A stretch of 64,000 bases of DNA from Opitutaceae bacterium UBA2377 (GCA_002344205.1 DDSZ01000046.1:2719-66718), one strand, 5' to 3'; numbered from the stretch's first letter, positions 47,833 through 56,548 are shown. Numbers and translations: made by a program. The notes: generated by a model from the letters alone, not told the origin.

Positions 47833-48806
47833 CGCGCTGACCCATGCTGCTCTTCTATTGAAGCGACGCGCTGCCCGAGCCGAAGACAGGCCCCCACGGC
47901 AGCAGGCTGGCCATCCACGAGCACACCCGCAAAGCGCACCGGAACACCCGCCGAAGTGAAAAAATCCGCGCCGGCCTGCACGTGAAAATGAAGGTGTGGC
48001 TCCGAACTGTGCCCCGAATGGCCGCAGCGCCCGATCACCTGCCCGCGCTCGACGGTGTCGCCGACCCGAACCGACACCTGACCCGCGAGCAAGTGGGCGT
48101 AGAATCCGTATTCGGAGGCAGCATGCCGAATGACGACGTGGTTCCCCACGAAGCTCCTCGCGCAAAAGTCAACGATGCCGTAGCCGACGAAAGGTGCCTC
48201 GCCAATCCGGTCTTCCACCGCGACGACCACACCCGAAGCCGCCGCGCGAATGGCGCGGCCATGGCAGAAATATTCGGCGCGCCGGGTTCCCCGGCCGTCG
48301 TGCCGTTTCAGCTCACGATCCACGACCACAAAATCGTAAGCGTAGCGCTGCGTGAGCACGTCCCACGAATGCGAATCCTCCCGGGTCACGCCACCATTGT
48401 AGACAAACCATTCGCCGTCGAAAGGCAGCGCGTAGGTGAGAGCACTTTCTGCGGGTCCCGCGGGTTTGGCACGCAATCGCGCATTGCCCAGAGCTTGACG
48501 CACAAACTGAACGACTTGAAACGGATTCAACAAACACAGCAGGCCGGAAACTGTGAAAGCTGCGACCAAGCCCTTCTGGCCCAACCGCCCGATCGGACCC
48601 GAGGTCGGCCAATCCGGTACCGCCGCTCCCGGAGTTTGACTGATGGCCGCACGCCGTTTTTCGCGTGTCGCCAGCGAGACGACGAAGTGGATGCCCACGT
48701 AAAGCGTGACTGCGCCCAAATACGGGAGTTTGTAATCGAACAGCCCATTCAGGCCGACCAGAAGCGCAAGAAATACAACGATAGAGATCGCGAACTCGCG
48801 CTTCAC
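47829..48806 (-). CDS. Membrane-bound M23 family peptidase
   Basis: A 325-residue protein. Two N-terminal hydrophobic hairpins (about residues 5-45) and one at about 80-100 anchor it in the membrane. The C-terminal half is an M23/LytM fold: SHSWDVLTQRYAYDF supplies the first His and Asp, YGFYAHLLAGQV the middle segment, and HSSEPHLHFHV the HxH zinc ligands. All metal ligands seem present, so it could cleave peptidoglycan cross-bridges. It is coupled to the HEAT-like gene, which might regulate or anchor it; that link is inference. Confidence 0.85.
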   Translation of the reverse strand: MKREFAISIVVFLALLVGLNGLFDYKLPYLGAVTLYVGIHFVVSLATREKRRAAISQTPGAAVPDWPTSGPIGRLGQKGLVAAFTVSGLLCLLNPFQVVQFVRQALGNARLRAKPAGPAESALTYALPFDGEWFVYNGGVTREDSHSWDVLTQRYAYDFVVVDRELKRHDGRGTRRAEYFCHGRAIRAAASGVVVAVEDRIGEAPFVGYGIVDFCARSFVGNHVVIRHAASEYGFYAHLLAGQVSVRVGDTVERGQVIGRCGHSGHSSEPHLHFHVQAGADFFTSAGVPVRFAGVLVDGQPAAVGACLRLGQRVASIEEQHGSAR

Positions 48807-49161
48807 CCCCGAAGCATGCCGGCTTCGTCCCTAAAATGCAAGGCCCCGCATCCATCGCGTTCTGAAGAGAGGTACGCTCGCAGAATTCGGTCGTATCGGC
48901 ATTCGGCCCGATTCAATCGAAATGGGAACCGGCATTGCGTTCGGGCCCGTTGTTCACGCCAACAATGACTGCACTGGGCCTGCATTGGCCGGTGTCCCGT
49001 TGCTGGTCAAGTGGACGGCGTCGCGTGGCACGGATGAATCCGGTGGGCGACGTTTGCTTCAGCCAGCGATACACAAACTCCGTCCGGCGGCAGACACTCG
49101 ACTCGGCACAGTTGGAGAGTTATGGCTTGGAGGCCGGATTGGAGTAGCCTATGAGTCTGAA
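48807..49161. other. Divergent intergenic region without recognised gene
   Basis: Frames open across this stretch (48922-49147) but have no family resemblance, and codon use looks random. It separates the leftward M23 operon from the rightward unknown gene and so should carry both promoters. No repeat or hairpin stands out. Confidence 0.4.
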
Positions 49162-50085
49162 ATGTCAGCAACCTTCACCTCCAATAGCTATATCGTGGCC
49201 GAATTGGAAACGACCGGCACAGGAGTTTACGGGACCGGCAGCCGACTTACTCCCATGCTCCGACTGCACGGCACACTGAAGCTTTCCGCACCGAACGGCG
49301 CCAATCGGGCGCTCGTCTTCGCCGATCTCACTGCCAAACTGGCTTTCCAAGGGCAGGAACAAACCAGTATCGCGTCGCTGCCCTGCCGGCTGAATGTGCG
49401 GCGCGACCCAGAGCACCCAGGTCCGACGCCCCACAGTTTCTCGCTGGATTTTCCGATCAACATGGCGCTCTTCGGCCAGATCGAAAACATCCGAGCTGGC
49501 ACCGACCTAGTCCTAAAACTCACGCCGGAGATTTCCGCCTTCCGCTACGCATACGCTCCGGTCGCCAACGCCGGGTTCGATGCCCCGCTTGGTGGCCTCC
49601 TTGCCCTCGAAACCCTGCGGACTTCGATGGCGATTGAAGTGAAGGTCTTCAAGAGCCACTGGATCGAGCATGTGCTCCCGGCATTCGGTTTCGGGTCGGT
49701 GACCGTCGTTGAATTTCCCGCGGTCCCGGTCGAAGCCTGCGCCGCCTTCGCGGATTCACTGACGGCACTCAAACATGCCCAACGGTTCCACGCCGAGGGA
49801 CACTATAACCAAGCTGTGGCGCAATGCCGACTCGCTCTGGAACCGATTCTTGAGGCCAACGACGAGGGCAAGGGCAAGCGCCTGAAAAAGTCCTGGGAGA
49901 TCCGGCTCGGCGCCTCCACCTATGCTTGGCTGAAGACCGCGGTGCACGCGGTCAACGACCGCACGAACAAGCCGCACCACTCGAACCAACGCTTCGATCA
50001 ACTGGAATCGCAGATGCTGCTCGCAGTCACCACGGCCTTTGTCGCGTACATCGCTCGGTTGGAGCGCGATCCCGGCTACGCGTAA
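49162..50085 (+). CDS. Conserved-looking protein of unknown function with helical C-terminal domain
   Basis: A 307-residue protein that I do not recognise. Residues about 5-160 are rich in beta strands (SYIVAELETTGTGVYGTG, RALVFADLTAKLAFQ). The C-terminal 120 residues are helical: FADSLTALKHAQRFHAEGHY, QCRLALEPILEAN, a Lys-rich GKGKRLKKSWEIR, then AVNDRTNKPHHSN and a final helix. The arrangement resembles HEPN-like or abortive-infection C-terminal domains, but the characteristic RxxxxH motif is not clear. The ATG at 49162 was chosen as the start of structured sequence; an earlier start at 48922 is less likely. It lies at the edge of the defence island. Confidence 0.55.
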   Translation: MSATFTSNSYIVAELETTGTGVYGTGSRLTPMLRLHGTLKLSAPNGANRALVFADLTAKLAFQGQEQTSIASLPCRLNVRRDPEHPGPTPHSFSLDFPINMALFGQIENIRAGTDLVLKLTPEISAFRYAYAPVANAGFDAPLGGLLALETLRTSMAIEVKVFKSHWIEHVLPAFGFGSVTVVEFPAVPVEACAAFADSLTALKHAQRFHAEGHYNQAVAQCRLALEPILEANDEGKGKRLKKSWEIRLGASTYAWLKTAVHAVNDRTNKPHHSNQRFDQLESQMLLAVTTAFVAYIARLERDPGYA

Positions 50086-50114
50086 AGCTTCTTCTCCTAT
50101 GATGCAGAAGCAGG

Positions 50115-51059
50115 TTGGCCGGGCTCATTTCGAGGACTCCAATTGCAGACAATTCGAGCACGTGGTGTCTAAATACCACCGAATCTGATGCCTTTCGAAT
50201 TATGGATCGAGCGTTGGAGCACGGTATCAATTTTTGGGACACGGCAAACATATATGGCTCACCTAGGGGCAAGGGGATTACCGAACAGATAATAGGGCGC
50301 TATTTCGCGCAAGGTGGCGGTCGTCGCGAAAAGGTCGTGTTGGCAACTAAGGTATATAACAACATGGGAGAATGGCCTAACAGTTCGCGACTATCCGCAC
50401 TCCATATCCGACAGGCCTGCGAAGACAGTCTGCGCCGCCTCCAAGTAGACTACATTGACCTATACCAGATGCATCACATCTGGCGTGAGGCACCATGGGA
50501 AGAAATTTGGCAGGCGATGGAATTGCTCGTCCAACAAGGTAAAGTGATTTACATCGGTTCTTCAAATTTCGCGGGTTGGCATGTTGTTCAAGCGAACGAG
50601 GCTGCACGACGGCGCAACTTTCTGGGTCTTGTCTCCGAACAGAGCCTTTACAATTTGAGCGCAAGGGCAGTAGAGCGCGACTTAATCCCAGCATGTGAGT
50701 GCTATGGTCTGGGTCTGATACCATGGAGTCCATTGGGTGGCGGATTGCTTGGTGGTGTGCTGGGCAAGCCTTCGGTGGGCCGGCGAGCAGAGCTTCAAAG
50801 AATGATCGAGAAACATCGTTCGCAGCTTGAGCCTTGGGAGGCCTTGTGCCGAGCGCTTGATGAAGAACCCGCAAATGTCGCTTTGGCGTGGTTGCTGAAC
50901 AACCCGATTGTAACGGCGCCCATCATTGGACCACGCACTCTTGAACAACTAGACGGTTCAATGCGTGCGATTGACGTTAAGCTAACCAATGAGACTCTTA
51001 AAGCACTCGATGGTATTTTTCCCGGTAACCTGCCTTCCCCGGAAGGTTACGCTTGGTAG
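50115..51059 (+). CDS. Aldo/keto reductase with an irregular N-terminus
   Basis: A 314-residue NADPH-dependent oxidoreductase of the YajO/Tas type. The catalytic tetrad can be read: Asp and Tyr in FWDTANIYG, Lys in LATKVY and His in QMHHIW. The cofactor segments GSSNFAGW, IPWSPLGGGLL and PIIGPRTLEQL are present. The only start is a TTG at 50115; the expected first strand (LGRSGLxVSxLCLGTMNFG) is not recognisable. A frame upstream, starting ATG ATG at 50100, gives MMQKQVGRA, which looks like a family start, so a small deletion may have split the N-terminus. GC and codon use are lower than in the neighbours, suggesting acquisition. Confidence 0.7.
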   Translation: MAGLISRTPIADNSSTWCLNTTESDAFRIMDRALEHGINFWDTANIYGSPRGKGITEQIIGRYFAQGGGRREKVVLATKVYNNMGEWPNSSRLSALHIRQACEDSLRRLQVDYIDLYQMHHIWREAPWEEIWQAMELLVQQGKVIYIGSSNFAGWHVVQANEAARRRNFLGLVSEQSLYNLSARAVERDLIPACECYGLGLIPWSPLGGGLLGGVLGKPSVGRRAELQRMIEKHRSQLEPWEALCRALDEEPANVALAWLLNNPIVTAPIIGPRTLEQLDGSMRAIDVKLTNETLKALDGIFPGNLPSPEGYAW

Positions 51060-51156
51060 TCTGTGTTGCCAGTTGACCCGTGGTGTCTCAAAATTCGAAC
51101 GAGAAATATCAGCTGAAGAAACTTGCCGGGTAGGGGACAGCGAAGAGGGTGTGAGG

Positions 51157-51333
51157 ATGAGGTTACTTCGCGTGCTCCCACATCTGTTTCTTGGCATACT
51201 TGCTGGTTGGCTCAATCGGCATCAGCAAGCCGTCATCGATTATCTGAAAACAGAGAACGATATCCTGAAACGGCATCTAAATGAGTATTTGGCGCATTAC
51301 CAGGCGGATGGTTATGCCGTCGACCCTCGATGA
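51157..51333 (+). pseudogene. Integrase/transposase remnant with internal deletion
   Basis: The frame reads MRLLRVLPHLFLGILAGWLNRHQQAV, then IDYLKTENDILKRHL, which is the usual N-terminus of a DDE integrase group (WLNRHQQxVIEYLxxENxxLRxxL). It then jumps to NEYLAHYQADGYAVDPR, similar to the very end of such proteins. The whole catalytic core is missing, consistent with an internal deletion. Confidence 0.55.
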
Positions 51334-51337
51334 AAGG

Positions 51338-52258
51338 TTATATTCCGAGCTTCTTGCGCAATTGATCCTCGGCTACGCGACGCTTGGCCGCATCCATCTT
51401 GCGCAGATTGTAGAGTTTCCACTGTGGTCCTGGCAGGCGCTCGACTCCCGGTAACCCGAGCAACTCCCATTTGGGTTCCAGTCGCTTCATCGAGAGCAGG
51501 AACTCACGCTCGGCGGCGGTGAGGTCCGCGTTGATCCGTTCGATCAGCCGCTCGCGGGTGTCCTCCAGCACCGCGAGCGGCACCGGATCGAGCGTCATGC
51601 CCTCGAATTGATCGGCGAAAACCCGCCTCAAATCCTTCCGATTCGGGTTGAGCAGCTCGCTCATCGGCCGGTCATGGCTCGCCAGGAACACCACGAAGGC
51701 GCGCCGGATTTCATCGGTAATTCCTTCGGCCTGAAATAGTCCATGCACGTCGAATAGGTCGCGCGGATGCTGGCGGTCGAGTGCGGCGCAGAGCTTGCCT
51801 CCGAACAAATCCGGCAGCGACACGACGCGCATCGTAGCCGAGCGGCCGAACATCTCGACGGCTCGGGGCGACAGGTTGAGGTCCGCGGTCGGATGCAGCG
51901 TGCCCCGGAGAACCGTGTTGGGCTCGATCTTCACCTCGGTGCCGTCCGATGCGCGCACGGTCAGCTTGACAAGGAATTTGTCGCTGACGGTGTGATGCTC
52001 CCGGACCTGCACGCCCGGCATGGCCCGGCGGATCTTCGCCGTGATGCGGTGGAGGGCGGCGTCGATTCCCCGCAACGTGGTCGGGCGATCCTCAAGCGGC
52101 AGGTAGACCAAATCGATGTCCACCGACAGGCGCGGGAAATCGCGCACGAAAAAGTTGATCGCGGTGCCGCCCTTGAGCGCGAAGCAGGCCTCGGCGTTCA
52201 CGAAGGGCACGACCTGCACAAGCAGGTCGGCCTGCCTGAAGAACGGGGTTGCTCTCAT
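51338..52258 (-). CDS. abiEii: AbiEii/AbiGii family nucleotidyltransferase toxin
   Basis: A 306-residue toxin of the AbiE system, which by family blocks growth after phage infection. The nucleotidyltransferase signature is clear: ALKGGTAINFFVRDFPRLSVDIDLVY carries the GG...D.D metal site. Further DUF1814 segments include LPDLFGGKLCAALDRQHPRDLFDVHGL and VFADQFEGM. The true start is the ATG at 52258, which overlaps the antitoxin stop (ATGA); the longer frame to 52678 is a shadow inside the antitoxin gene. Length and motifs suggest it is intact. Confidence 0.9.
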   Translation of the reverse strand: MRATPFFRQADLLVQVVPFVNAEACFALKGGTAINFFVRDFPRLSVDIDLVYLPLEDRPTTLRGIDAALHRITAKIRRAMPGVQVREHHTVSDKFLVKLTVRASDGTEVKIEPNTVLRGTLHPTADLNLSPRAVEMFGRSATMRVVSLPDLFGGKLCAALDRQHPRDLFDVHGLFQAEGITDEIRRAFVVFLASHDRPMSELLNPNRKDLRRVFADQFEGMTLDPVPLAVLEDTRERLIERINADLTAAEREFLLSMKRLEPKWELLGLPGVERLPGPQWKLYNLRKMDAAKRRVAEDQLRKKLGI

Positions 52259-53046
52259 GGGGCGTCGGAAGGGGTTTCGACCGCCGCCGGGACGGTGATC
52301 AGGTATTTGGGATCGAGGCGTCCGCCGGGGATGAGCACGCGCTTGCCGCTGCCGAGCGAAACCTTCGTCAGATCCAATTGCTTGAACCATGGGTATGCTT
52401 GTTTCTCGGCCAAGTGGAGGAAGAGTCGCTTCACCTTGATCGACGCGCAGGCCTCCAGAAGCGATTTGACCAAACCCGGGCGTAGCGTGCCGAGCCCTTC
52501 GAAAACAAGGTTGGCATGTTCGTAGCCGGCATCGTCCAGCGTCAGATGTTGGAGAAACTCGAATGCGGCCCGCTCGGGCGCGGAGACCGTCACGGTGAGT
52601 GCTCCTTCGCGGTGTTCGCGCAGCCCGAGTTCCTGGGGCAGGAAGTTCGTGCTGACATGGCGGACGCGACTGAACCAAGGCAGCCCCTTGAACCAGGCGG
52701 GAAGCCGGTCACCGGAGCGGCTGAAAAGATAGACGGGATGGGCATCTCCCAAGGGCAGAAAATGGGCGAGGCCGGAGAGTTCCAACGCGGTGCGCCCGCC
52801 GGGATGAAACGACTTCGATTTCTGCTGGAGCCCGAATACCGCTCCTAACCAGGCCGGAGCCTCGGGTTGAACGGTGAAGGCTCCGTCTCCGACGCGGTGC
52901 AACCAGCCGGAGCTGGCGTAGTAGTCGGCCAGCCGACTGGATATGCCTTGGCCCTTGAGCCAAGCCGAGGTGAGCACCGCACCGGCTGGTGCGGCGTTCA
53001 GCCTCTGGTTTAGTTTCTGTCGTTTTGAACCTGTATTCCTAGTCAT
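52255..53046 (-). CDS. abiEi: AbiEi family antitoxin and autorepressor
   Basis: A 263-residue AbiEi-type antitoxin. The N-terminal winged helix covers LNAAPAGAVLTSAWLKGQGISSRLADYY and the wing GWLHRVGDGAFTV; the following AbiEi domain contains PGGRTALELSGLAHFL and STNFLPQELGLREH. By family it binds inverted repeats in its own promoter and counters AbiEii. It is the first gene of the pair, coupled by a 4-base overlap. A symmetrical site at 53092-53106 fits as its operator. The start ATG at 53046 has no better in-frame alternative. Confidence 0.87.
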   Translation of the reverse strand: MTRNTGSKRQKLNQRLNAAPAGAVLTSAWLKGQGISSRLADYYASSGWLHRVGDGAFTVQPEAPAWLGAVFGLQQKSKSFHPGGRTALELSGLAHFLPLGDAHPVYLFSRSGDRLPAWFKGLPWFSRVRHVSTNFLPQELGLREHREGALTVTVSAPERAAFEFLQHLTLDDAGYEHANLVFEGLGTLRPGLVKSLLEACASIKVKRLFLHLAEKQAYPWFKQLDLTKVSLGSGKRVLIPGGRLDPKYLITVPAAVETPSDAP

Positions 53047-53091
53047 ATCTGCAACGAATCAAACCGAAATGTTCAATCGGTTACAGTTAAA

Positions 53092-53106
53092 ACAAGTAAT
53101 ACTTGT
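53092..53106 (-). promoter_or_regulatory. Palindromic operator candidate of the AbiE pair
   Basis: The perfect palindrome ACAAGTA-A-TACTTGT lies 46 bases upstream of the AbiEi start. On the minus strand TATTAC inside it could be a -10 box, with TTGTAT about 15 bases upstream. AbiEi proteins are known to bind inverted repeats in their promoters. Specific binding here is inferred. Confidence 0.5.
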
Positions 53107-53484
53107 CTTAATTGCAATACAATAAACCGCCCACTGGGACTTCGGAGTGTTACGTTATCCGCTCTATCTTCGACCAGTGGGATGAAAACGTAACTCACTT
53201 CCACTGAATGCCGCGCGCTCACTTGGGGTGAAAAATACCGCCCCGGTGGCCTCGGGGCGGCTGGCCCGTGTGGCAAAAACCGTTGGGTGAAATAAGTCGA
53301 AGTCAACGCATGGTCCACCTGCGGTATCGCAGGCGTTGACCGCCCAAAGGGCATCACAAGATGCCCGCAGCGCGGAAGGAATAGTGACCGACGCTATCGG
53401 GATTGCCACGAATGCTCGATGACGCATCCTCCGGGTCAGGCGCATCCGTAGCTCCCTGCCCGAAGGGCAACGGTTATGGTGACT
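53107..53484. other. Structured non-coding stretch between AbiE and the ISP gene
   Basis: No gene could be supported. Two inverted repeats interleave: CCCACTGG at 53130-53137 with CCAGTGGG at 53174-53181, and GTTACGTT at 53149-53156 with AACGTAAC at 53187-53194, which would allow a pseudoknot. Further hairpins are at 53238-53260, 53318-53333 (GTAT loop), 53349-53366 (ACAA loop) and 53457-53469 (GAA loop). Such density of perfect stems is unusual and suggests a structured RNA or a recombination site. Confidence 0.45.
53231..53260 (-). terminator. Intrinsic terminator, minus strand
   Basis: A perfect 8-bp GC stem (53238-53245 with 53253-53260) with a 7-base loop is followed on the minus strand by TATTTTTC. 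It would end transcripts coming from the ISP gene or from a small RNA in 53260-53484, and insulate the AbiE promoter. Confidence 0.7.
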
Positions 53485-54322
53485 TCAAGCGCACGCTCGA
53501 TAATGCGCGTTAAGGTAGTCGTGAAGGGTTAAAATGGCTGCAATTCGGCGCGCATTTTGTGTGAATGTCTGAGCTTCGTCGCTGCTCAGCGGGCGGCCTA
53601 GCAAGGCGGACTCGCGGTAACTGAGCCATTTCTTGAGCACTTGGTAGCCGCCGAGTGTGTAATTCCAGACAGGCTCAGGAATATCCTTCCACCGCGTGGT
53701 GCCGTTGAGATGAATGTCTAGAAACCCTTCGCCTCTGGTGCCGCTGGTTACCTGGCCTGGTCCTGGCATGACGACCCCACCTTGGCCCGCGTAACCCCAA
53801 CGCGCAGCGATGGCGAGGTTAGGATCGGCCTTACTCTTGCCAGCGGCGGCCGTGACCGCGAGTTCACCAAGACCTTTCAAGTCGGCTCTCACCTTCAGAT
53901 CGGTAATGCCTGGGACGGGAAGTTCAGGATCGAGTAAGGCGGCAAGTTGCCGGCCAAGTGCGGCACCAGCGCGGAGAGTCTTTGCGTTTTCCGGCAACGG
54001 CACACGTGGCCAATCTTGCCGCAGTGCTCCGATATTTTCCTCACTGTAAAGCGGCGCGTGTAGCACAGCCACTAGATGAAAGAACAGATCCTCAGGTCCG
54101 CACTTCAGGTCCGCAAGGTATTGCCTAGAAAGCTCGGTCAGATTAGGCTGCGGACCGCTGGGATTGGTCGAGCTAAAGAGGTCGGGTTGTGCCATATCCG
54201 CCGCACTTTCCTGGTGTAGATAGAGCGGAAAATAGTTGGCGCCTCGCTCGATAAGGTGGTGCGACGGGAAAGAGCTGACCACTAGAGGTTCGGTATAGCC
54301 TTTACGATTCTGCCTCACAGCT
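53485..54322 (-). pseudogene. Type ISP restriction-modification enzyme, C-terminal part
   Basis: The 3' part of a gene whose middle is at 55335-56165. It reads RQNRKGYTEPLVVSSFPSHH, then NYFPLYLHQE, NLTELSRQYLADL, EDLFFHLVAVLHAPLYSEENIGALRQDWPR in outline, and TLGGYQVLKKWLSYRE. These segments match the C-terminal target-recognition domain of single-chain type ISP (Type I-like, Single Polypeptide) restriction-modification enzymes. The natural stop is at 53485. It is separated from the rest by an insertion sequence and so cannot be made as part of the full protein. Confidence 0.82.
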
Positions 54323-55243
54323 GTGAGTCGTCAGGACGTTGTCCCCCAGGTAGAGGCGGGAGACGGGTGGTTTGCGTTGTAATGAACGGTGAGGTCGGTG
54401 CCAGTTATATCGTTGCAGCCAAGTGGTGAGCGCGGCGGTGCGTTCGGCGGAGTGGCGGTAAGGTCGGACGTAGGCCCATTCCCGCAGGGTGGTCTTGATC
54501 AGCCGCTCGGCCTTGCCGTTGGTCTTTGGGGTGTAGGGTCGGGTGAAGAGGTGTTTGATCCCCAGCCGGTCACAGGCCTTGCGGAAGGCCGCGGAGCGAT
54601 AGCAGGCGCCATTGTCGGTCATGATCCGCCGCACGGTGATACCCAAGGCTCGGTAGTGGGCCACGACTTGTTGAAGGAAGTCGGTGGCAGTATGCTTGCG
54701 CTCGTCAGGCCGGATCGCGGCGTGACTGAAGCGGGAGTGATCGTCGATGCAGACGTGCAAGAACTCCCAACCGGCTCCGCGGACATGGTCCCGCCGATCA
54801 CCGGTGATCCGATGCCCCACCGCCTCAATGCGGCCGAGCTTCTTGGTGTCGAAGTGGAGCAGCTCCCCGGGATGCTCCCGCTCGTAGCGCACCACCGGTG
54901 CCGGCGGCGGTCCGGGCCGGTAGCCGCGCAGGATCCGGCTGAGGGTGGCTTCCGCGAGCCCCGTGTGCTGGGCGATCTCGGCGTAGGTCAGGCCCTGCTC
55001 CCGCCACCGCCACACCTCCTGGCGCTTAGCGGCGGCAGTCCGCTGGGGACTGTGCTTGGGCCGCGAAGAGCGGTTCTGCAGCCCCACCGCACCCTCCGCC
55101 CTAAAACGCGCCACCCACTTGCGCACGGTCTTCGGACAGACGCTGAAGGCGGCAGCTGCCGCCTTCAGCGTCTGTCCCTCCTGCAAGACCATCCGCGCGA
55201 TGTCCTCTCGACTCCAAAGAGTCGTCCGTGCTCTCTTGTGCAT
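54302..55243 (-). CDS. IS481-family transposase
   Basis: A 313-residue transposase. A tandem HTH region (TLKAAAAAFSVCPKTVRKWVARF and LTYAEIAQHTGLAEATLSRILRG) precedes the DDE core: HFDTKKLGRI (first Asp), IMTDNGACYRS (second Asp) and TNGKAERLIKT (Glu). No stop or frameshift interrupts it, so it may be active. Its last six residues (CEAES plus one) are encoded beyond the element's left end, in host DNA. It differs clearly from the decayed IS481 copy at 20558. Confidence 0.9.
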   Translation of the reverse strand: MHKRARTTLWSREDIARMVLQEGQTLKAAAAAFSVCPKTVRKWVARFRAEGAVGLQNRSSRPKHSPQRTAAAKRQEVWRWREQGLTYAEIAQHTGLAEATLSRILRGYRPGPPPAPVVRYEREHPGELLHFDTKKLGRIEAVGHRITGDRRDHVRGAGWEFLHVCIDDHSRFSHAAIRPDERKHTATDFLQQVVAHYRALGITVRRIMTDNGACYRSAAFRKACDRLGIKHLFTRPYTPKTNGKAERLIKTTLREWAYVRPYRHSAERTAALTTWLQRYNWHRPHRSLQRKPPVSRLYLGDNVLTTHSCEAES

Positions 55244-55340
55244 GTCCTTCTGGTGCCTCCTGAGTTGGATGTTATTGTTTCCAACCCATCTCTCTCAGCT
55301 TCGCACCAGAGGGACAACCTCCTGAAAGTTCACGACAGCT
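54317..55340 (-). mobile_element. IS481-family insertion sequence with 6-bp target duplication
   Basis: The element spans 54323-55334. Its ends match as inverted repeats: GTGAGTCGTCAGGACGTTGT on the left and, complemented, GTGAACTTTCAGGAGGTTGT on the right (about 20 of 28 positions match over the longer ends). The hexamer ACAGCT flanks it at 54317-54322 and 55335-55340. Removing the element and one hexamer joins the two ISP fragments in frame, which confirms the borders. Confidence 0.85.
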
Positions 55341-56165
55341 AGCAGTCGATTACCCTCGAATATGTGAGGTCGGAATTCGGCACGCCGTTCCTCCACAAGC
55401 TTGGTCTCAGGTTGCCAATACAGCCAGCGCACGTCGAATGGCCGGTAATTCAGCCGCACGATTTCTCCGGACTCAAATCCCTTCGTCAGCAGATAATCAC
55501 GCGTGGCTTTAGCCTCGAATCGACCGGTATCACGCATCAAGGCCGGAGCCCGCCGAGATATTTCCCGATCAGAAACGGATTTATCGAAGTAAGTCTTCAT
55601 TCTCTCCGCGAGAGGCTCGCGGTCGATACTAACGAGTGCCTCGTCGCGATTTGTCAGAAAGCCATACGACGAATAGGCAAATAGGTCGGCGACGGCCGAC
55701 CATTTTCCATAATCGGCACGCACACCAAGCGGCACAAACGGCAGGCCAAAAGTCATGGCCGGTATGATTTTCTGCCACGCCTTTGGTTTTTCCAATGAAG
55801 CCTCCAGTTCCACCCGTTTGTTTTTCCCCCACCAATGGCGGAAGTGCAATTCGGCGCGCGGGGTATAGGTAGTTGCATCGGCCGGCTTGAATTTTGTTTT
55901 CACCTTCTTCTCCGGTCGCCGCTCCATGAGCGCGATGGCGGTGCCGACTTTGATGCCCTCGCGATTCTTTTCGGTAGAAAAGACGCTGGGGTCCGGCTTT
56001 CCATCCGGAGTCTTCTTCCCTGTCTCCCGACTGTCGCCATTGAGGCAATCTATGCTGATCGAATCGAAGACTTCCATGAAGCGCTCACGCATTCCCGGGT
56101 GCGAGCTGCCCTCCAGCCATCTGAAATTAGAGATATAGCAGATGATCCCTTTCGCATCATCGCGC
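55335..56165 (-). pseudogene. Type ISP restriction-modification enzyme, middle part
   Basis: From about 56165 the minus strand reads KGIICYISNFRWLEGSSHPG, MRERFMEVFDSISIDCLNGD, then KVGTAIALMER, the LHFRHWWGKNKR segment and FDVRWLYWQPETKLVEERR, ending in EGNRLLAV at the IS border. This corresponds to the part of type ISP enzymes after the methylase catalytic motif. The N-terminal nuclease, helicase and methylase motif I/IV parts are missing; the sequence before 56165 belongs to the Argonaute remnant on the other strand. The gene is therefore both truncated and interrupted. Confidence 0.8.
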
Positions 56166-56169
56166 GGCG

Positions 56170-56548
56170 GGCCGGGCTTGATGTCATCGGACTGCGGGAC
56201 CCCTTCCGCGATTCGACGCTCGGCCATACACGGCCTGTGTTGCGTGGAACCTTCGTCAAGGTCTCGGAGAAATCCGGCTACCTGTGGACCAGCGGATTCA
56301 AGGAACGCATTCGCACCTACGATGGCATGGAGGTGCCGGTCCCGATGAAGATCGATGTCCTGCACGGTGAGGCCGATGTGGAAGGAGTCGCGCGGGACGT
56401 CCTGAGTCTGACCAAACTGAACTACAATGCCTGCAAGCTGGGCGACAGCCTCCCGGTGACGGTGCACTTCTCCGATGCGGTCGGTGAAATCCTAGTCAAC
56501 AACCCCAAGACACAAACTCCGCGCCCCAATTTCAAGTATTACATCTGA
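56170..56548 (+). pseudogene. Prokaryotic Argonaute, Piwi-domain C-terminal remnant
   Basis: The plus strand reads TRPVLRGTFVKVSEKSGYLWTSGF, TYDGMEVPVPMKIDVLHGEAD, then VARDVLSLTKLNYNACKLGD and LPVTVHFSDAVGEILVNN, with a TGA after FKYYI at 56548. LTKLNYNAC followed by PVTLxFxDxVGxIL is the conserved end of the Piwi domain in prokaryotic Argonautes. About 120 codons remain, without PAZ, MID or most of the catalytic tetrad. The frame is open to 55835, but that part is antisense to the ISP gene. Confidence 0.72.

Noticed and set aside
47269..48968. Plus-strand frames opposite the HEAT-like and M23 genes
   Set aside because: Antisense to two coupled genes with recognisable motifs.
53164..53445. 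A 93-codon minus-strand frame in the structured stretch
   Set aside because: It runs through the terminator and hairpins, has no family match, and no ribosome-binding site was seen.
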